Shown here one piece after another: positions 43,611 through 53,738 of a stretch of DNA of 64,000 bases. The notes under the pieces are model-generated. The model worked only from the letters and a program-made list of their open reading frames with translations. It did not search any database and was not told where the DNA came from. The translations under genes and the position numbers were made by a program. The stretch is from assembly GCA_951640165.1 (NCBI GenBank), contig OX621252.1:31083934-31147933 (forward strand), read 5' to 3'. Source of the DNA: Pseudoips prasinana. Lineage: Eukaryota > Arthropoda > Insecta > Lepidoptera > Nolidae. Each line of letters starts with the position of its first letter. Within the stretch, counting starts at the first letter, position 1.

Positions 43611-44555
43611 AGAAGTTTTACTTCCAAAACAACTAGCCCTTGAACAAAATTAATAGTAATAGTCCTATTAAGCGAATTCCATCTACGGAGTCTAATCACA
43701 ATATAGACTAACCAACAGAACATACCTAATAGTATAGTTAGGTTATTTGTTATTGAACACGCAAACGACGAATGACGCAGTCTAATATAATAAATTACTA
43801 TTTTGGTTTAATACGAAGTAGAAATGGCTTTAACTTACTGCGACTTCACAGGATTCTAACATAAGCCTAAAAGGGTCTCTATAGGTAATTCTACTTCTTA
43901 TCTTACGTAAATCTGGACGTTTGTTACGGTCCATTTAATATTTCAGTATATATTTTCCTATCTTTACTCAGACGGCGAGGAAATTTAAATTGCTGCAACA
44001 AAAGATCTCCCGGAAAAGCAAAATACGACTGTCCAAATACTGCCAACAGAAAATAAACAAAAACAAAGAGCCATTTGACTAAAAATACGAAATCAACAGC
44101 GTTTTAGCGCATCAAAACGTATTTTACTTTAAACCGTACGGAGATTTTTTTTCGTAATTCTCAAATTGCCCTCCTCTCAGATCTAAGATTTGGAGGAAAA
44201 TGTTACGTATTAATGGAATCTTAGAAATGCTCTTTGATTTAAATCGAAGAAGATTTGATAAATGTGAGGTGTCTTACATTATTTATTAAATTCGACACAA
44301 CATTTTAGCCATCTCGGGAAAATTCTCCCGAATTATGGTGGAAATATTAATATTTTCGACTTCGCGTTTATTTCGTTATACTTTGGAAAGAGATATTTGT
44401 ACTTGTATAATCGAGTTCCTGTTGGCAAACAAACATACGGCCTACCTGATGGTAAGCGGTTGCAGTAGACGAAGACACTTGTGTCACACATGGCATCACT
44501 GGCGTTCACTAACTGGTGGTAACAGTAACGGTAAAACGAGGTGAATAGGTTAAAT
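43611..44555. other. No gene; one retroelement UTR scrap
   Basis: AT-rich. 44423-44480 (GCAAACAAACATACGGCCTA, then CCTGATGGTAAGCGGTTGC) looks like the 3' UTR end of a non-LTR element on the minus strand. Confidence 0.35.
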
Positions 44556-44712
44556 ATGTTGGTACATCTAACACACTACCATCTGACCTCAAACTAGGCA
44601 GAAGCTGATGTACTATGGCAAACAGACAACTTATAAACATACTTATATATTTCTAAATATAAACATAATGAGATAAATTACACCCAGACACAGAACAAAT
44701 AATCATATCCAG
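44556..44712 (-). mobile_element. SINE family B, tail part, diverged
   Basis: ACACTACCATCTGACCTCAA, then CTATGGCAAACAGACAACTT and AATTACACCCAGACAC. The head is missing. Confidence 0.5.
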
Positions 44713-44889
44713 TTGCTATTACCAGTCCGTAAGTGACCGGTGAGGTTAAGAATCTAGCCCGCTAAGAGCCAATTTCACCGTCAAAATTAAACGCGAACAA
44801 TGGACGCTAAACTGAGTTAGAGAACTGAGGTACAGGACGCTGAACTGAGTTTATCGTCAATTGATCGCGTTTAATTTTAACGGTGAAAT

Positions 44890-45045
44890 CGGCTTTTACA
44901 GGGTTTCATTTCTGAGCACCTCCGTGCTTCCGAGGACACGTTACGGTAATGGTTCCAGTAATTTTAAGCCATGTCAGAGGCCTATTGGGCAGTTTGAACA
45001 ACTTGGACACCAGGGAAACCACGGCCCAAACGATACAGAAGACAC
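44890..45045 (-). repeat. Repeat family F
   Basis: TTTCATTTCTGAGCACCTCC, GTGCTTCCGAGGACACGTTA and CATGTCAGAGGCCTATTGGG in order, matching 23829-24000. Confidence 0.55.
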
Positions 45046-45159
45046 GAGGGTATTTCTTATTTTCTTGCCTGTATTATAATATTAGATCAATCAAATTTCA
45101 CAATGTAGATAGGTATCTCCCATGTCTATGCCCAACTGAATCGTCATTATATTATTATA

Positions 45160-45585
45160 TAAGAGGGCGACAATCGAGCAAGTGGGTCACCTAATGGTAA
45201 GTGATCACCGCCGCCCATGGACACTCGCAACACCAGAGGTGGCGCGGGTAGGTTTTAAAAGTCAGCAAACAAGTATTGCTGACACTTCCCCCAACCCCAA
45301 TGAGTTCTGGCAAACTTTCTTACACGCAGAAACACAACATTTAAATGATTAATGTAATTATTAAGGAATGTATTCTGTAAGGTGGAGGTACTTCCCCAGT
45401 CGGGCTGCTCTTTTAGTGAATGGCCTACCCCCCACCCCAATGAGCCCCCGGACCTTACTCACACTTGGAAACACAACATTAAAATTATTAATGTTATGAT
45501 TAAGGAATGTCTTCTGTAAGGTGGAGGCACTTCGCCAGTCGGGCTGCTCTTTGAGCGAATGAACGCTATGCCCTACCTCTCATAA
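45160..45585 (-). mobile_element. Repeat family L, with a tandem internal duplication
   Basis: 45168-45425 matches 19490-19767 in reverse. The 5'-side part (ACCCCAATGAG ... AACACAACATT ... AAGGAATGT-TTCTGTAAGGTGG ... CAGTCGGGCTGCTC) occurs twice, at about 45291-45420 and 45434-45560, a direct duplication of about 140 bp. Confidence 0.65.
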
Positions 45586-45599
45586 CTTAATTATTTTTG

Positions 45600-46251
45600 T
45601 AGAAGTTAAAAAAAACAAGAGTAGGTAGGTTTTTTCCTCGTTGGCAACACTGTCAACAACTACACTTCGACTCCGTAATTCTTTTAATTAAATTAAACTA
45701 ACCGAACTTTAATAGACGGGAAAACTATAAATAAGTGAAGTGAATAATCTGTATACCAAGCACTAGTGTTTGCAAGTTTCAAAGATCTCGGATAATTCGG
45801 AATATGCAAGTTATATGTGTCGACCAAGTGTCGAGCTAATATCAACAAAAAGCACTGAAATCAACAAGAAATCACCACGAATCAGCTAAGTATCGAGAGC
45901 CTCGGTACACTAGATGTCGACCCATAAGAAACTTGCATTTTCATATACATTGTAAGTAAAATAATAACATTCGAAGCGTAAAATGTTCGTTTTTCTTTCA
46001 AATTACATTGTTTATCCATTTGTAAACAAAGGAGTGCTACCACACTAAGAAACTGGAATTTTGACATACGCACTGTATAGTTGCAAATACAAAAAAAAAA
46101 AATCTTTAATGAGGGAATGTTACAAACATGAAAATTTAAGTCTATTTCTAATTGGAAAGTGCTGCCATCTGTTTCGTGCTGAATCAAACTTCAAGGACGT
46201 AGTTTTCACAAACTTAACTAGAGGGCGTTAGCGGTTCATATACAAGACAAT
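45600..46251 (+). other. Presumed 5' region of the two-ORF non-LTR element
   Basis: 650 bp of non-coding sequence directly before ORF1. It is part or all of a 5' UTR with an internal promoter, as known for such elements, but no promoter motif was identified and the 5' boundary is unknown. AAGAAACT followed by TTTTGACATA-type words occurs twice (near 45927 and 46047). Confidence 0.35.
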
Positions 46252-47571
46252 ATGTCCAGCCCCAGCAATATTACTTTGAGACGTAAAGAGATATCAAAAT
46301 CGCAGTCTTATGAGGATATACTCGGATTAAATACGTTAAATAACACGTTGGATGGTGGTATGCTTGCAATGAGTTTAGACTTGTCAACAAACACCGAAGA
46401 TGGGATCAAGGAAGGTTTGAAAATGGAAATAAGCAATTTAAAAACAGAATTGCAAAACACACACAATGAAATGGATAACATTATTTTGGAAAATATTGAG
46501 CTTAAGAAGACAATTACCCAGCTAAACAAAGAAATTTCTATCCTTAAGCAAATATGTAGCAGTCCTGTAAGTTCATTAAGGAAAAATATACATCTAAATC
46601 GTAGCAGCGCAAAAAGGCGTCTTACCAACAGTTTTCACAGTTCAAGTCCATTAGTGATAAACGTGGACACTCAACCAAAGGAGCAGCAAACTCAACAAAT
46701 TTTGACTTGCCTGCCTCAACAAATTTTGAATCTGGGGGAGCAAAATGAGGTAAAAGTTAATAGTCCCAACCAAAGTGAGTTAATAAACTCTAACACACTG
46801 GAGGAGAAGAATGAGACAAAAAATCCTCTAAAAGCTAATAATAATTTCCCTAAATCGAGGAAAAATAAGATTTTATTAGTAGGCGATCAAACAACCGTCA
46901 ACGTAGCTTCTGCGATAAAATCTTTGAGGTCCAAATACAAAAATCCGCTTCCTTATAGCGTTACGGGCAGATCTTACCCGGCAGCACCATCCGACTACGT
47001 AATAAAAAGCATTAATATCACGGAGGAGAACTTGCAAAGTGACGATTGGCTTGTGCTGTGTATTGCATCAAATGATACTAATCCAATAAAAATGTGTGTA
47101 GAACTGTCTTCCTTTTTAAAGAGACTAAGTAATGTTAAAGTATTGGTTACCAGTGTTCTGTATAATCCATTTCTAAACGAAAATAAATTAAATAATAGTA
47201 TTCACTCTTTAGTGCAATGTTTTCCAAATGTCCAATTTGTTAATTTTAAATATAATAATTATTTGTATAATCCGTTAATGTACTATGCTAATGTTTTAAA
47301 TAAATTTATAGATGAATTTGATTATAAAAAGTATTACATCGGTAAAATGTCAACAATAAATAAATATAATAATTTGAATACAACCGTGACTTCGAGGGCT
47401 CCACAGCCGGGCACTATACCGTTCTATTTTAGTAAAAGCTCCAAGCTAAATAATTTGGAAGCTTTAAAAGGTGAGTACAATCCTCCTAAGGGCACCATTC
47501 CTTATTATTTTGGAAATATTAAAAGTAAAACATCAGCAACCAAAATAAAGGACCCGTTTTTTCGAAACTGA
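46252..47571 (+). CDS. Non-LTR retrotransposon ORF1: coiled coil + SGNH-hydrolase-like domain
   Basis: 439 residues from an ATG at 46252. Residues 52-101 form a heptad-rich coiled coil (LKMEISNLKTEL, then IELKKTITQLNKEISILK). Residues about 205-350 look like an SGNH-hydrolase fold: KILLVGDQ at the first strand (211-213 GDQ where catalytic enzymes have GDS), DDWLVLCIASND (SND 273-275, the Asn block), and VKVLVTSVLYNP. The catalytic Ser is replaced by Gln and no D-x-x-H block is evident, so hydrolysis is unlikely. The C-terminus repeats GTIPFYF (387-393) and GTIPYYF (414-420). Esterase-like ORF1s are known in CR1-type elements and are thought to act in the RNP. No RNA-binding zinc knuckle seen. 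The frame runs into ORF2 with a 23-base overlap. Confidence 0.85.
   Translation: MSSPSNITLRRKEISKSQSYEDILGLNTLNNTLDGGMLAMSLDLSTNTEDGIKEGLKMEISNLKTELQNTHNEMDNIILENIELKKTITQLNKEISILKQICSSPVSSLRKNIHLNRSSAKRRLTNSFHSSSPLVINVDTQPKEQQTQQILTCLPQQILNLGEQNEVKVNSPNQSELINSNTLEEKNETKNPLKANNNFPKSRKNKILLVGDQTTVNVASAIKSLRSKYKNPLPYSVTGRSYPAAPSDYVIKSINITEENLQSDDWLVLCIASNDTNPIKMCVELSSFLKRLSNVKVLVTSVLYNPFLNENKLNNSIHSLVQCFPNVQFVNFKYNNYLYNPLMYYANVLNKFIDEFDYKKYYIGKMSTINKYNNLNTTVTSRAPQPGTIPFYFSKSSKLNNLEALKGEYNPPKGTIPYYFGNIKSKTSATKIKDPFFRN
47549..47571 (+). promoter_or_regulatory. ORF1/ORF2 overlap with candidate +1 frameshift site
   Basis: The ORF2 frame is open from 47549 (after an in-frame TAA at 47546-47548), while ORF1 stops at TGA 47569-47571. 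The overlap holds TTT TTT CGA in ORF1 phase (47557-47565). Slipping forward by one base would turn the second TTT into TTC and enter ORF2. UUU-CGN is an established +1 shift arrangement in some viral RNAs. ORF2 has no ATG before 47987, so it needs frameshifting, non-AUG start or reinitiation. Which is used is inference. Confidence 0.45.
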
Positions 47572-47587
47572 CTGTGATAACTCATTT

Positions 47588-50503
47588 GTGGACCTACTTG
47601 AAAATGAAAATTATACGACGCTTAATATATTTCACCAAAACGTATGTGGTATAAGAAGTAAAAAGAATGAGCTCGAGTTATATGTTGACGCAATACCTGA
47701 AAAATTGGACTACTTATGTATTAGCGAACACTTTCTGAATGAAACCTCAGTGTCTTTACTAAACATCTATAATTATAAGCTTGTGTCGTATAATACACGA
47801 GTGAACAAACAAAGAGGGGGCTCACTGATCCTTGCTCCTACAGATAGAGATTGTGAAGAGGTTGAAATATGCAAAAAGCTGTACAAAAGGGATGCATTCG
47901 AAATCTGTGGTGTAAAGGATACACAGACGGGTGTTTTTATTTGCTGTTGCTATCGAAGTCCTTATGACAAAAATATAGACGTGTTTATGAATATGCTTGA
48001 TAAAATATTAGAGTACTTTTTCGACAAAAAATGCATAATCTGTGGGGACTTTAATATTGACCTCCTTGTGGATACGACAAAAAAATCTGATTTAATGAAT
48101 TTACTAAAGTGCTATAATTTCAGGACAATAGTTAACTCACCCACCTACATGCGGAATAACTCCAAATCATGTATTGACAATATATTGACTAATTTAGATA
48201 ATGACTGCATAGTAGATTATAAAGTAGACCACAATGGACTAGCAGATGGACACGCTGCTTTATTGTTTAGCACTGTACATGAAAATAAGAGTTCCGGACG
48301 ATACACAAAAAGACCTAAATTTATGTATAAACGAGCATTTAATACAACAAATAAAAATAACTTTAGATCATTGCTCCTTAAACATAATTGGAATAAAATG
48401 GGGATAAATATGTTTTTAAAACAATTTTATGAAGTATTCAAAGTATTTAAAAAGAAAAAAATTATGTTAAATAAAAATCGTGAAACTGGTCTGAAATGGG
48501 TGACAAAGGGAATAAAGGTTGCTAGCAAAATGAAACGTATATTATGTCTAAGTAAATCAAAGAATTGTGATGAGACAATACAAAATTACAGAAGTTCTTA
48601 CATTAAAACTTATAGAAAAGTTATTATTAGGGCTAAAAAGTTAGAAGTCCAGTCCACGTTAGCCAAATCTAATAATATCTCTAGAGATGCTTGGCGTATT
48701 GTAAACTTGCATAGAAATAAACGGGCTAAATTAAATTGTCGCTATAGAATAAATACTAGTGAGCATTCCACATCTGAACCATCTGAGGTTGTCGACATAT
48801 TTGTCGAACAGTTCGCCCTCGGCGCTAAACCGAGAAACATTTATAACCCCGCCTTAAAACATCTTTACCACAATACTAAGAAAGTAGACAAGGACATGAT
48901 TGTGGATCCAATCACTCCCAAGGAGGTGTACAGTATAGTAAGTAGGATGGAATCAAAAATATCTTGTGGCTATGATGAAGTTCCAATAACAGTGATTAAA
49001 GAAAACATCGACATTTTAGCGGAACCACTAAGTACTTTCTATAATAACTGCATTCAGGAAAATATATTTCCGGATCAATTTAAAATCGCCAAAATAATAC
49101 CAGTGCACAAGAAGGGTTCAAAAAAGGATCCAAGTATGTATAGACCTATATCTTTACTACCTACGAAATCAAAAATACTTGAAAAATTGTTAAAAAATAG
49201 ACTACTTAGACATTTGAATCGAAATAAGGTATTTAATAAACGCCAATTTGGTTACTTAACAAATGTGGGGACACATGATGCTTTTAACACATTAGTTAAT
49301 GATGTTGTTGTAAAATTAAATGACCATAAGAAAGTGGCTGGCATTTTTCTAGATTTAAGTACTGCCTTCGACACAGTGAACCATGAATTACTTTTGGCCA
49401 AGTTGGACTACTATGGAATCAGGGGACCAGCACAACAACTATTTACATCGTACTTAAAAAACAGGTCAATGTTCGTTGAAATTAACACCATTTGCGACCT
49501 GAGAGAGGGAAATAGCACAATTCAATACTACAAAGCCTTTAGATCTAAATTGGTGCCAATAAACGCAGGTGTGCCCCAAGGGTCTATACTTGGACCTATA
49601 TTTTTTATTCTTTTTATTAATGACATTATTGATTATGTGACTAATACAATACCACATTCCGTTAATTTGACTGTTTTTGCTGATGACACAAACGCGATTG
49701 TCCATGCGGATGACATCTGTGACCTAAATCTAAAAGTAAATGATTGTATAAGGGCTTTTTATGAATGGTTCTCCGATAATGACTTAAAAGTTAATACAAA
49801 TAAAACAAAGCTTATGCTATTCAAAACTACTTCCAGGAATACTGAGAAAGTAACAAGCACAATTAACAGAGTTAAAATAGACACGGTTAATGTAGTCAAA
49901 TTTCTAGGTGTACATTTAGATCATTCATTAATCTGGAAGGACGAACTACTACATGTGGAAGCCTCGATTAGCTCGGCGTGCTACGTTTTAAGAAGCCTAA
50001 GAGACGAACTCCATCCCGAACAAATTAAAACAGTTTACTTAGCTTTAGTAGAATCTAAACTAAGATACAGCATTCTTCTTTGGGGAGGTAGCTATTCATA
50101 CAACATGCAAAAGGCGTTTATTGCTCAAAAAAGGGCTATTAGAACTATGGTGAGAATACAACAGCAGGAGTCATGTACTCGTAAGCCATACTTCCACTCA
50201 CTTAAGATACTAACGGTGCCGAGTCTCTATATACTGATATTGTTAAGTTATTTGCATAAATACATTCATGAGTACGAAACAAACGAAGAAAGGATAATTA
50301 GAGAACTGACAAGGAGAAAGGACTTACCGTCTGCCATAGCACCCACATTAAATATTGTTAAACATAGCTCTCGGTATAACGCTGTCAAAATATTTAACAA
50401 GCTCCCAATAGAAATAAAAAACGCACTATACCACGGGGAGTTTAAAACAAAAGTGAAGACATACCTCATCAAAAGATCTCTATATTCTGTAGACGATCTT
50501 TAA
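47588..50503 (+). CDS. Non-LTR retrotransposon ORF2: AP-type endonuclease + reverse transcriptase
   Basis: 971 codons counted from a GTG at 47588; the frame is open from 47549, and the first ATG (47987) lies past the endonuclease start, so the real start is unsettled. Endonuclease: FHQNVCGIRSK (first Asn motif), LCISEHFL, YRSPYD, GDFN at residues 153-156, SCIDNILTN, DGHAALL. Reverse transcriptase: GYDEVPI, YRPISLLPT, IFLDLSTAFDTVNH (motif A), NAGVPQGSILGP, VFADDT with FADD at 697-700, KFLGVHLD. C-terminus: FNKLPIEIKN then FKTKVKTYL. It carries out target-primed reverse transcription in the nucleus. All catalytic blocks are present and no stops occur, so the copy may be recently active. Tandem 3' tail and ORF1 type suggest the CR1/Daphne-like lineage. 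Confidence 0.92.
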   Translation: MDLLENENYTTLNIFHQNVCGIRSKKNELELYVDAIPEKLDYLCISEHFLNETSVSLLNIYNYKLVSYNTRVNKQRGGSLILAPTDRDCEEVEICKKLYKRDAFEICGVKDTQTGVFICCCYRSPYDKNIDVFMNMLDKILEYFFDKKCIICGDFNIDLLVDTTKKSDLMNLLKCYNFRTIVNSPTYMRNNSKSCIDNILTNLDNDCIVDYKVDHNGLADGHAALLFSTVHENKSSGRYTKRPKFMYKRAFNTTNKNNFRSLLLKHNWNKMGINMFLKQFYEVFKVFKKKKIMLNKNRETGLKWVTKGIKVASKMKRILCLSKSKNCDETIQNYRSSYIKTYRKVIIRAKKLEVQSTLAKSNNISRDAWRIVNLHRNKRAKLNCRYRINTSEHSTSEPSEVVDIFVEQFALGAKPRNIYNPALKHLYHNTKKVDKDMIVDPITPKEVYSIVSRMESKISCGYDEVPITVIKENIDILAEPLSTFYNNCIQENIFPDQFKIAKIIPVHKKGSKKDPSMYRPISLLPTKSKILEKLLKNRLLRHLNRNKVFNKRQFGYLTNVGTHDAFNTLVNDVVVKLNDHKKVAGIFLDLSTAFDTVNHELLLAKLDYYGIRGPAQQLFTSYLKNRSMFVEINTICDLREGNSTIQYYKAFRSKLVPINAGVPQGSILGPIFFILFINDIIDYVTNTIPHSVNLTVFADDTNAIVHADDICDLNLKVNDCIRAFYEWFSDNDLKVNTNKTKLMLFKTTSRNTEKVTSTINRVKIDTVNVVKFLGVHLDHSLIWKDELLHVEASISSACYVLRSLRDELHPEQIKTVYLALVESKLRYSILLWGGSYSYNMQKAFIAQKRAIRTMVRIQQQESCTRKPYFHSLKILTVPSLYILILLSYLHKYIHEYETNEERIIRELTRRKDLPSAIAPTLNIVKHSSRYNAVKIFNKLPIEIKNALYHGEFKTKVKTYLIKRSLYSVDDL

Positions 50504-50787
50504 TAAATATAATAAATTAGAGCCCTTATTATTATTGACATTTTACACATTATTAATTTTACTGTAGTAGGTACTTTAATTATTTAGCATATTTTAATTG
50601 ACATATGTTTACTAATTGTTCGTGTTATTTAATTATTATTTTTGTATTCTTTAGACATTTTTATTTTTTTAATTCGGTTATTATTTTATTATGTTGTATT
50701 CGTTTTTATATTTAATTTTGTGATTAATTGTATATTCAAACACAATTTCAATTGTTAATGAATAAATAAACTTGAAACTTGAAACTT
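50504..50787 (+). other. 3' UTR and tandem tail of the non-LTR element
   Basis: Very AT-rich 280 bp ending TTAATGAATAAATAAA and then CTTGAAACTTGAAACTT. It contains AATAAA just before the tail. Confidence 0.65.
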
Positions 50788-51251
50788 TTTATTAAATAAA
50801 AGTAGGTTATCAGAATCAAGTGATACAATGGAATACGTAATCCGTTAGAAGATTGTATAAAAAAAATATTAATAATCCTTTTTATGTTGCTATTTAATTG
50901 GATCGACAAGCTAAATGCAACACTGGTTATCAACTTTATATTCTATTAGTGTTCGTTTATACATGTTTTATTCATGTTGCATATATTGTTTTAATATAAA
51001 ATAAAAAAATAATACATTAAAAATATAAAAACAGAATATGGAATCGGTAGCAAGAATAGGATTAATGCTTCAGAGAAAGGACCCTCCTGGTTATTTGAAC
51101 CTATTTTTTTTATTTGTTGATTTTTAAGTCCTTTTTTCAGCCTTTGGGAAATTCTTCGAAATGTCCGCATGGCTATTCGGCCAAAACGTAATTTGCCTGT
51201 AAGTCTGGATCTACTGTACTAGTATTAATAGTGTTTCAGGCTGAATTCAGG
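50788..51251. other. No gene seen
   Basis: AT-rich sequence; nothing recognised. Confidence 0.4.
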
Positions 51252-51494
51252 AGGTCACCGTAGCCTAGTTGTTAGTGCTCCTGCCTACGAAGCTGGTGGT
51301 CCTGGGTTCGAATCCCGGTAAGTGCTAATATTTGTGTGATAAGCACGAATATTTGTTTCTGAGTCATGGATGTTTTCTATGTATTTAAGTATTTATCTAT
51401 CTTTATAAGTATGTATATCGTCGCCTGGTACCCATAGTACAAGCTTTGCCTAGTTTGGGGCTAGGATGATCTGTGAGACATTGCAAAAAAAAAA
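51252..51494 (+). mobile_element. SINE family A with A-rich tail
   Basis: Head GGTCACCGTAGCCTAGTTG and B box GGTTCGAATCCCGG at 51304. The end GAGACATTGC runs into an A-run (51485-51494), not the ATT repeat of the other copies. Confidence 0.8.
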
Positions 51495-51601
51495 GAAAAT
51501 AAAAAATAGTAACTGAAGTTTTTCGGGAACAATTTCAGTGTACAAGGATAGGTGCAAAGACACGTCTACTCTACCATCTTTGTATGTGTGTATGTCCTTC
51601 A

Positions 51602-51938
51602 GGACGAATTTCGACCACGGCAGCCAGTCTCAATGGAGACTAGCCAAGTGCGCAGGACATATTATAGTGTGTAAGTGTATGCGCAAACAGAGTGGCACTT
51701 TCTATTCTATCACTCTCATGTTCCGATGAGACGAATAGCGCCACGAGCGGAAAGAGGTCAGGCACAGGACCGAGGGCTTTACGTGCACTCCGAGGCACGG
51801 GGGTTTAATACCACCCTGACTGCGGGCTGATACTGAGAAATTTAAGAAAAATCCCAAAATCACTTTTTAGCTCGAACCGGGATTTGAACCCAGGACCTCG
51901 TTATCTACCGCTATACTAACGAGGCAGTCAATTAATGT
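51602..51938 (-). mobile_element. SINE family C copy
   Basis: Full minus-strand copy: tail side GACCACGGCAGCCAGTCTCA, TTTCTATTCTATCACTCTCA; head at the right with CCGGGATTTGAACCCAGGAC and CTAACGAGGCAGTC. Confidence 0.75.
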
Positions 51939-52440
51939 ATGCATATCAGTATACAGGATAATCTGAATGACGTAATTCCTTAAAAAGACTTCGCGTGCTA
52001 AGAGGCACAAAGCGGTAAGACCGCGAAAGTCAGTTTGCGAGAAATTGATTTGTTTAGTTCTTATCTTGAGATCAATGCTACAACTTTGTTAAAAATCTTT
52101 TGTAGTATAAAAGTTCCAACAAAAGTTTTAATGCAAACAATAATTTTTGAAGTAGCATTTTCAGTTCTTTCATTTTCATTCTGAAATTTCATTTTGCTGT
52201 CTCCTTTTTATGCTACTCCTTGGTTGCTCTTAGGTTCAAAGGCTTCTTACTCTTTAATTAAAATAAAGATTCATTCTCTACTCGGAAGCTTGTTTGCTTA
52301 TTATCTTGAGAACAGAAAATTCATCTTAGTTGTATCGGCGGCTTGTTATTAGGGTTTTGTAATACAAAGTTATTGTGTTTGCCTACTAAATAATTGCTTT
52401 AAGTGGACCACATCCAGTCTATTAATATGATCAGTCGTGT
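51939..52440. other. No gene seen
   Basis: AT-rich sequence; nothing recognised. Confidence 0.4.
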
Positions 52441-52861
52441 ATGTTTTTTTTTATAAAATAGTATGCTTACGAGCAAGTGGGTCACCTGTTGGTCAGTGAG
52501 CACCGCTGCCCATAGATACTCGCAACACCAAAGGAGACGCAGCTACGTTGGCGGCCTTTAAAAAAAAATAGGCACGCTTCTTGAAGGTTATCATGTCATA
52601 CCGGATCGCAAATACTTCCGCAGTTAATTGATTCCATACACCGGTAGTGCGCGGCAAAAAGTTTCTTATGAAACGCTCGGTGGTGTATGACCATTCAACC
52701 AGGTGATAAGGATTAGATTTCCACTTTTGACGAGAGGGTCTTTTATAGTTGGTCTCTAGATTTGCTGAACTGAAGATAGAAGAGTAGTGTAGCACGCTGG
52801 CAACACGTTCCCGGAATACTGGCACATATTTTTCCGACAAATATAAACTGCTATAAAACAT
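52441..52861 (-). pseudogene. Non-LTR retrotransposon C-terminus, 5'-truncated
   Basis: The minus frame 52493-52861 encodes KWKSNPYHLVEWSYTTERF, then RNFLPRTTGVWNQLTAEVF, RYDMITFKKRAYFFL. The PRT-x-x-x-WN-x-L and FK blocks match family J (13500-13858), so it is a related Jockey/CR1-type element. A T-run at 52446-52454 is the poly-A side. Only the last ~120 codons and UTR remain. Confidence 0.7.
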
Positions 52862-52898
52862 GACAACCCTACCAATATTCTGTAAAATTTATATTAAA

Positions 52899-53210
52899 CT
52901 AGCTGTGCCCGCGACTTCGTCCGCGTATTAATTAGTTTATTTCGTTTTTCTTGTAAAATAAAAGACTTTATATAAAATAATAGTAGCCTAAGTTACTCCT
53001 TATTACATCAGCTACCTGCCAATAAAAGTCCCATCAAAATCGGTCCAGCCATTTCGGAGATTAGCCGGAACAAACAGACAGACAGACAGACAAAAATTGT
53101 AAAAAAAATAATTTTGGTGTATGTACCGTATATATATTCATATTAATGTAGTAAAAACCGGTTATTTCAATATTACAAACAGACACTCCAATTTTATTTA
53201 TTTGTATAGA
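52899..53210 (-). mobile_element. Helitron-like non-autonomous element, 312 bp
   Basis: The minus strand starts TCTATACAAAT and ends GCGGGCACAGCTAG, with A before TC (53211) and T after CTAG (52898), the canonical Helitron A|T target. The 3' end carries GACGAAGTCGC as a small hairpin. A (CAGA)n run lies at 53076-53092. No Rep/helicase. Confidence 0.75.
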
Positions 53211-53321
53211 TTAGTTCATGCGACGGGCTGTGAAGTGGAGGCCCCGTAGAACATTTGCTATGAAATCCTTCACACCGATTTCCTGGTTCTCATCAAGCAT
53301 TCGTTCATCATTATCGTTTAC

Positions 53322-53467
53322 AATGGTTACCCTGGTGTCAAAGTTTTGAAGGTCCTCAGTAGGCCTCTGACATGATTAAACGATAACAACGGGGACAAAC
53401 AGCTTAACGTGCCCTCTGAAGCAATGAGACCATCAAAAATTAATCCACTTTAATGGTGACCTATCTA
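53322..53467 (+). repeat. Repeat family F
   Basis: GTTACCCTGGTGTCAAAG, CTCAGTAGGCCTCTGACATG, CAGCTTAACGTGCCCTCTGA and TGGTGACCTATCTAT in order. Directly followed by a SINE family B. Confidence 0.55.
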
Positions 53468-53738
53468 TAATTTGACGGGCCTGTTGGCGTGGTTGGTAGA
53501 TACGCTGCCTTTCACGCCGGAGGTCGTGGGTTCGATTCCCACTCGGGACAAATATTTGTGTTCATGAACATGTCTGTTTGTCCTGAGTCTGGGTGTAAAT
53601 TATCTATATAAGTATGTATTTACAAAAGAAAAATAGTATATATCATATAAATAGGTATCAGTTATCTGGTTTCCATAGCACAAGCTCTGCTTAGTTTGGA
53701 ATCAGATAACCGTGTGTGAATAATGTCCCAGGATAAAA
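53468..53738 (+). mobile_element. SINE family B, full-length copy
   Basis: Head GACGGGCCTGTTGGCGTGG, GGTTGGTAGATACGC (A box) and GGGTTCGATTCCCAC (B box, 53528). Body GTCTGTTTGTCCTGAGTCTG, ATCAGTTATCTGGTTTCCAT. End GAATAATGTCCCAGGAT then an A-run. It is the reference copy for this family. Confidence 0.85.

Larger units (their letters stand above)
45600..50787 (+). mobile_element. Two-ORF CR1/Daphne-like non-LTR retrotransposon, apparently intact
   Basis: ORF1, ORF2 and a 3' UTR lie in order without a disabling mutation. The 3' terminus at 50771-50787 is a short CTTGAAA tandem (two copies and a partial), as expected for elements that do not use poly-A. The 5' boundary is a guess. No target duplication found, which is common for CR1-like insertions. 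Confidence 0.75.
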
